Positions 58,391 through 64,000 of a DNA stretch of 64,000 nt are shown here, one piece after another (position 1 is the stretch's first letter; every line of letters begins with the position of its first letter). Below the pieces are notes generated by a model, which was not told the DNA's origin, made no database searches, and saw nothing but the letters and a program-made list of their open reading frames with translations. The position numbers and the translations under genes are program-made. Origin of the DNA: Bryopsis sp. KO-2023 (Eukaryota; Chlorophyta; Ulvophyceae; Bryopsidales; Bryopsidaceae); NCBI GenBank assembly GCA_030272585.1, contig BSYQ01000004.1, positions 2,294,001 through 2,358,000 of the forward strand. Reading direction: 5' to 3'.

Positions 58391-60944
58391 TTTCAACAAT
58401 TGGATGAGAACTTGTTGCAGGGGCAAGTATTGATGCACAGGATGAAAATGGCGAAACTCCGTTGCATCTTGCTGCACAATATGGCCACTTGGATGTTGCC
58501 AAGCTTTTGATCGATGCAGGTAGTGCCAAAAAAAAAGAATTTCAGTAAAAACAATTCATTCCAGGTCAGAATGTTTTTCTTTTTATTATTTGCAGCAATA
58601 ATTTTTGTTGTTTTTTGTCTGTTTGTTTGTTTGTTTGTTTGTTCTATTGCCCATCCATTGATGCACTCCTGTTTCCACCGCAAACTAAGTCTGTCCAGCT
58701 TTTGATCGTTGCTCTTTCAGGGGCAACTGTAGATTTCAAAGACGAGGAGGAATACACCCCATTGATTGAAGCGGCAAGATCTGGAAGATTGGAGTTGGTT
58801 GAGTATCTCCTAGAATCAGGTACTTTCTGGAGGGGTTTTTGACCACCTTTCTAGATTTATGCAGATCATAGTTTTTGTTGAACTACCTATGGGCACCTAA
58901 TGGTCCACCATCCACACACACCCCTGTTGGAAAAAGAGGCTAGGCTGATTTTTGGAATGTGATCGACCGTGATCGACGGTGAAGTGGAGGCGGTGGAGTT
59001 TCTCTTGGAATCAGGTGTTCTTGGGGATTTTATTGCCACCTGCACATGCAAGCACCGGAAAAAAAAAAAAAAACGTCTTACCAAAAAGAGTCAGATGTTG
59101 CAATTGAGATGCTGTAAAGCACATATATGTGTTGTAACCCTTCCCCATTAATTGCTGTAGGGGCAGATATTGAAGCACAAAATGAATGGGGCCAGACTGC
59201 TTTGTATCTCGCTGCAAAAAATGGTCATTTGGATGTTGTTCAGATTTTGGTCAAATCAGGTGATCTTTGATTGAGATGCTACAAATTCTCTTTAGATTGT
59301 GCCCTTGCTTATGCAGCACACATTTACATGTCTTCACCCATAATAAGGTACCAGGTTGAATTGAGATTCATAACCCTCCCCTGGAGTCCTGCAGTAGTGA
59401 TATCCTTTTCAAGCCTCGCTTTTTTTCTTCCAGGTGCAAGTGTGGATTCGAAAGATGATGATGGACGCACTCCTTTGATGGAGGCTGCAGGAGAAGCCAA
59501 TGCAGGGGTGGTGAAGTATCTCCTGGAATCAGGTGCTCCTCGCAAGGTTTTTCAGCACCTGCTGTATAGTGGAAACCAGGGAAGCAGTGAGCATTTCAAA
59601 TTTCAACAGAAATAGGGAGGGAGGGAGGGAGGGAGGGGGGGGGGGGACCAATTTCTGCATGCAGGCCCATCGAGGCACCAGAACTGCACAATGCCTCATG
59701 CAGTGCCAGAGTTTGGGACTGTTTGTTTCCAGATGTTAACAACCTCTAGAGTCTTGAAACCTAGAAAAATCAAGTTCCATGTGTTTTGATGCATCCCTTG
59801 AGCGTGATGCAGGTGCAAGTATCCATGTGCGGAGCGATTTAAAACGCACTTCGTTGCAATTTGCTGCACAATATGGTCACTCGGACGTTGCCAAGGTTTT
59901 GATCAAAGCAGGTGATGGGAATTTTTCTCTGTTCGAACCTTGGTGTTTCACAGAATATTTTTTAAATCTATCGTCGCATTCAGTAGCAACTTATATTTTT
60001 GTTTGCCCTCTACTTTTTGCAGGGGCGCAAATTGACGTACAGGATGATTGGGGTCGAACTCCATTGCATTATGCTGCAACTAGGGGCTTTTTGGACTTTG
60101 TCAAACTTCTGATCAAAACAGGTGATGTGAATTTTTTTTTCTGATTCAGGTGTTCTGGCAGAAATGATTTCATATCTGTCATTACATTGCACACTCATCA
60201 GTGTCTTAATATGGTTTGGCCTTTTTTTGTCAGGGGCAAATATGGATTTAAAATCAGAGGCAGGAGAAACCCCTTTGATAGAAGCATTGATAGAAGCAGC
60301 AGGAGAGGGTGAAGTGGAGTTGGTGGAGTATTTCTTGGAATCAGGTGTTCTTGACAGGCCTTCTTCTGCTGAAATGTGCAACCTAACCAACTCCCAGTTT
60401 CACTGCAGTAATAGTAACCATGACACATGGATGACTCATTAAACAATATCCAGATAAAAGATTGTGGCGAACGACAGGTGCCATTTCTTTCCTCCTTTGG
60501 AATCGCTGCAGTGTTTAAAAAAGTGATACGCACAAGTCATGTTCAATACAGTCGAGAACCACATGTTTGTATGTTTTTTGGGGGGGGGGTTGTTTTGCAG
60601 GTGCAGACATCAATGCTCAAGATGATGGTGGCGAAACAGCATTGATGAAGTCTATTGACAGAGAGCAAGTTAACCAAACACTGGTTGCACTCTTTTTGGA
60701 CAACGGAGCTGAAGTGAACGTTCAAAATGATGATGGAGACACTGCACTGCATTTTGCAGCCGAAGAAGGCCATGGTGAATCAATCGAACTTCTTATCAAG
60801 GCGGGGGCTGATGTTGACATTCAAAATGATAATGAGGACAAACCTGTGGACGTAATTTGTGAATGCAAGCTGCAGGGGTGGTGCGGAGAAGAAGCATGTG
60901 GCGAAGAAGAGATAAAACGTCTCGAAGGCATTCTGAAAGGTTAA
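56932..60944 (+). CDS. Predicted secreted ankyrin-repeat protein, Cys-capped
   Basis: Exon 56932-57004 encodes a signal peptide ([19 protein letters not shown]) ending in phase 1, like that of the upstream protease gene. Exon 57832-57909 ([20 protein letters not shown]) matches the protease gene's RCEKDCDNLNLDLFNAASSG cap. Ankyrin exons: 58003-58126, 58421-58519, 58721-58819, 59161-59259, 59435-59533, 59813-59911, 60023-60121, 60234-60344 (12 nt longer) and 60601-60944, about eleven repeats ending in DVICECK and CGEEACG, then TAA. The 99-nt exons start in phase 1 after AG and end in phase 1 before GT. Between signal and Cys exon lies a conserved frame at about 57290-57400 with [14 protein letters not shown], possibly a cystatin-like exon, whose splicing is unresolved. 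No protease domain was found. Confidence 0.8.
58965..59015 (+). pseudogene. Relic of an ankyrin exon inside an intron
   Basis: It reads [14 protein letters not shown] followed by GTGTTC, the end of a LLESG-type repeat plus its donor. The first half and the acceptor are lost. It lies in intron 58820-59160. Confidence 0.65.
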
Positions 60945-62523
60945 TTTGTCAAAGTTTTCCTTTCAAAACTATGGCTCACAAAACTTTCTCGGTTCCACCA
61001 CAATGTTTTCAGTCTATGTGTTTCAATATGTGCCTTACCGCTAGTAGTAGTATCAACTGAAGTTGCTTTCTGTTTTTTTTTGTCATTTGGATTAATACAG
61101 ATTTTTGAAGTGTGTGTGCTGACTGAGAAATTTTAAGGGGGGGGGGGGGGGGTATCCACAGTTTTGTTGCACCCCTGGGTTCTTTGTGATAATGCTCATA
61201 TAAACATGGAGGGTGATGGAGGGGCTTTGGTTTTTCTGGTCGCCAAGCCAGAAAATCAGATATTCAGATTGTTCTGAATCTGTGGACTCATTTTCACTGT
61301 TTTCTAAATTAAGCCTCGACCCTGCAGAGGGAGCTTTTGTTTCTTTCGCATTGTGTTTCCAGTGTATTTTTGATGAGATGATTGTTTGGTATTAAGTTGC
61401 GATAGGGCAGAGTGGCTCCTCAGGCAACATGTAATCATTGTTTTTGTGTTTCCAACCCTCAAGGTCGTCATACTGAAGCTGTTTCATACGTTAATCAAAG
61501 ATTGTACATACAGAAGCGAGTGGAACACAGAGCACTACGCCCACCCGCCCACTGTGGATACCCCCATGGCTGTTAAAAATGTATTTCACTGAAATACGTA
61601 GCGATATTGCACGAGTATTTTGCGTTGGGGTAATTTAATACGAGAAAAATACTCGAAGGGTTCGATCCGCCCCGTCGTCGGTTTTGACTTTGGTGACATT
61701 CTTCCAGCGTCGAAAACAGCATATCCCTTTTTTAAAGGTGTCGCCCCATGATCGCTACTACCACAAACATCAGCATCCTGAAATAACTTTACAGAAACCA
61801 ACCGCGCAGGCGCGAAGTTTAGCAAACCAAACGAAGCGCTGCGAGAGGTGCGTTTGGGTTTCACGTTCCTCGTTGGAATGGTCAGTAGTGAACATGAAGC
61901 TGATCGATCGAGAACAAGCTCGACGAAAAAGAGCAGACTCTCTTTCGACAGGCTCTTGAAAAGAAAAGTAATTTGCTGGTGTGGTTGCACAGATTTCTGA
62001 CGAGTAGCTGTAGTAGCAGTAGCAAACATGGGGAGTAGGGCACAGGACGCTAAAACGAAACGGGGCGAAGAAAGGAAATACTTTATGGCCCACAACAAAC
62101 TTTTTTCCGTGCATCGAAGTCGTGAAAATTCCAACATTTTAGATCACGTGATAAAATTCGCGTATTTAATCTTAATCAAGGACACGTGTGTGTGTGTTAA
62201 ATGTATGAAAAAGTTGCCAACCCTGGGTACCCCGACTGGACAATACACGTGCATCTCAGAGACGTCCGTCGATTTCCGACAACAAAAGGGAGAGTGAAGC
62301 GACTAAGGTACCCTGAAAGTATCACTGTACCCTGGAAGTGATCCCGCTGTACCTGTGGGGGGAAGGGGCTTTTAACCCACCCAGAATGTGATGAGGAGAA
62401 CAAGCCTTTTTTGATATTTCTTTTTCGTTGTTTCTGATCAGTTTTTGGAACTTGGATTTTGCCAACGGGGGAGAAAGGGTTATCTCGTGTATTGGATGTA
62501 TGTCGTTTTTGACCGGGTTTACG
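60945..62523. promoter_or_regulatory. Intergenic; right part is the second duplicated upstream region
   Basis: No gene recognised; a G run lies at 61137-61151. From about 62077 it repeats the 56455-56931 region, including the TCACGTGA palindrome and the ACTGTACCCTGRAAGT copies. Confidence 0.5.
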
Positions 62524-64000
62524 ATGCTCTCCGTCCTTGTTGTTTGGACACTGTGCTACTGTTCCGAGGCGACGCTTTCGTATGCTGCACCAATAGGTGG
62601 GTTGATCCACAGTGGGATCTTCCAAATGAACGCAGCCAATCTTGACGCACTCGTCTGCGTAGTCCTGGGGAACGTCGTTCAAGCTTTGGGACGTTGGGAC
62701 GGGCGTGGTGTCGCTAGTGGCCGTTCCACAAAATTCTGAAATCGCTTTGGTTCCGCAGGCGCGGCGGCTGGCGGCGATCCTCGGCAGGTGTGATAATACC
62801 CATTCGAATTTGAGTTGATGGAGTCGCACATCAGTCTCAGTTGATGAGCTGATGTCTTGTTAGTTGCAGGGCGACGCGGAAACGGTGCATGCTGGGGGAT
62901 GGACAAGGGTTGATCGTTCGACTCGGAAGCTGCTGGAGGAGGATATTCAGAAGGAATATGACGATCCGTTTCTTGAGGAACGCAAGCTGGATGTGGGTGT
63001 ACTGGCAGTGGTGGGGGGGCGGGGGCTTGTAGGGTTGTAGGATATCAAGAACCCATTTTCTATTGAGCAAAAGATACTTCATGGCACCCCCCTCAAAAAT
63101 AAAAAATAAAAATAAAAATATCTAATTGGCTGACAGCTTCTGGTGCATGTGTTCAGCGCGTACATGTTCAGATTTTTCTTCTGCGCCCTGGGTTCCAACG
63201 TTCAAATTTACTAAAAAAAATGAAAGAAAAACTTCCAGGGGGCCGAGTAGGCAAATTAGTGCTGCGCTGATAGGGATGCAACGATCATGTGGCAGCATGA
63301 AAAGCATGAACGATCAGTTGAATGCTTTTTTGCAGAGGTCCATGCTTTCACTGCTGCACAGCCCTGTTTTTGACAACCAAAGAGATTTGCTTTGAATGCT
63401 TATTATTTCTCAGTCCTGTTTTTTTTTAACTTTTTTTTCACAGGCAGAATGTCGGAACTGCAACAGATTGAACGAAGCACTTTTCAATGCGACTCTTGAG
63501 GATGACTCTGAGAAAGTCAAGGTACTCCTATGATCAACTGCAGACTTGTCCTGGAAATCTAAAAACAAAATGTCTTTTCTAAAACAAAAACATCTGTGTC
63601 AATTGTTTTTTCAGGTGCTCTCCAAGGGTGCTGATGTGAATGAAACATCATCGAAGGAGGGGGATAGCCTACTTCATATTGCTTCTTTTGTGGATAATAA
63701 TGCTTCGGACATTGTTGAAATTCTTATCGCAGCAGGTGATCACTCCAATCTTCAAGTACTCAATATCAACGCCTGCAGACCTCCTCCATCGCACCCCCCT
63801 TTTTGTTTAGTTCACAATCAAACGAAAATGGCTTCTCAAATTGGGGCGATACAGTACGATCTGTACACTGCAGGATATCATGTGTTAGCTATTGCACGCT
63901 GTGACTTCCCACATGTGGAAACATACAATTTTCCAACATTGTTTTTTGGTCATTGAAAATATGGAGAATTTGCAAATAAGAACAGTATTTTTTTCAACAA
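62077..64000 (+). repeat. Tandem segmental duplication, second copy (runs off window)
   Basis: Homologous to 56455-58390, with substitutions and small indels spread through introns and few in exons. Confidence 0.85.
62524..64000 (+). CDS. Second secreted ankyrin-repeat protein, 5' part only
   Basis: Paralogue of 56932-60944, cut by the window end. Exon 62524-62596 is the signal peptide ([19 protein letters not shown], same phase-1 donor). A conserved frame at about 62871-63040 reads [17 protein letters not shown], then DPFLEERKLDVGVLAV, which fits the start of a cystatin domain. Exon 63444-63521 is the Cys cap ([20 protein letters not shown]). Exon 63615-63735 is the first ankyrin repeat ([20 protein letters not shown]), one codon shorter than in the first copy. 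All splice sites seen are intact, so the copy is likely expressed. Confidence 0.75.

Overview
The window is nuclear DNA of an intron-rich eukaryote. Every recognisable gene is split by GT-AG introns, many with long poly-T, poly-A or poly-C tracts, and coding sequence only makes sense after splicing. Several proteins resemble plant versions: a GIY-YIG protein with a transit-peptide-like N terminus, a VPS54-like protein, a PIE1/SWR1-like protein and a telobox-type Myb domain. An alga or another plastid-bearing protist is my best guess; the species cannot be named from this sequence.

Region 1 (1-20.8 kb) holds ordinary housekeeping genes: aspartate aminotransferase (-), an AMPK/SNF1 beta subunit whose start codon is an exon by itself (+), a DDX24/Mak5-type DEAD-box helicase (-), a divergent GIY-YIG-domain protein (+), and an Ala/Cys-rich protein (-). 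The first four are spliced here exon by exon with consistent phases.

Region 2 (20.8-34.8 kb) is dominated by a 2,999-bp near-identical inverted repeat (20830-23828 and 31842-34840) around an 8.0-kb spacer. Each arm carries a small gene with one ankyrin motif, the 3' half of a HI0933/BaiN-like flavoprotein and, on the other strand, two exons of a beta-mannosidase. The spacer carries the catalytic and C-terminal part of a beta-mannosidase and the C-terminal part of a SWR1/PIE1-like remodeler followed by a telobox Myb domain. Several genes are cut exactly at the repeat borders, so this is a recent rearrangement or an assembly fold.

Region 3 (34.8-47.6 kb) is accessory-like: a fragmentary VPS54-like gene, Ulp1/C48-protease-like exons, an isolated tRNA-Thr, and a 12-exon gene for a tyrosine recombinase with a GCR1_C-like C-terminal domain, the architecture of Crypton DNA transposons. 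It holds tandem repeats and a tRNA-like hairpin in its introns.

Region 4 (48.6-64 kb) is the most unusual. A predicted secreted trypsin-like protease is joined by a Pro-rich linker to ankyrin repeats. Next to it lie two tandem, duplicated, predicted secreted ankyrin genes that share the same cysteine caps but show no protease. Nearly every ankyrin repeat is one 99-nt exon with phase-1 introns on both sides, so repeats can be gained or lost by exon duplication. The locus looks like an expanding secreted-ankyrin family that has joined a protease.

A separate theme is that three families of short dispersed repeats sit almost entirely in introns of unrelated genes, which suggests introner-like elements. 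No CRISPR array, rRNA gene or complete plastid or mitochondrial insert was seen.
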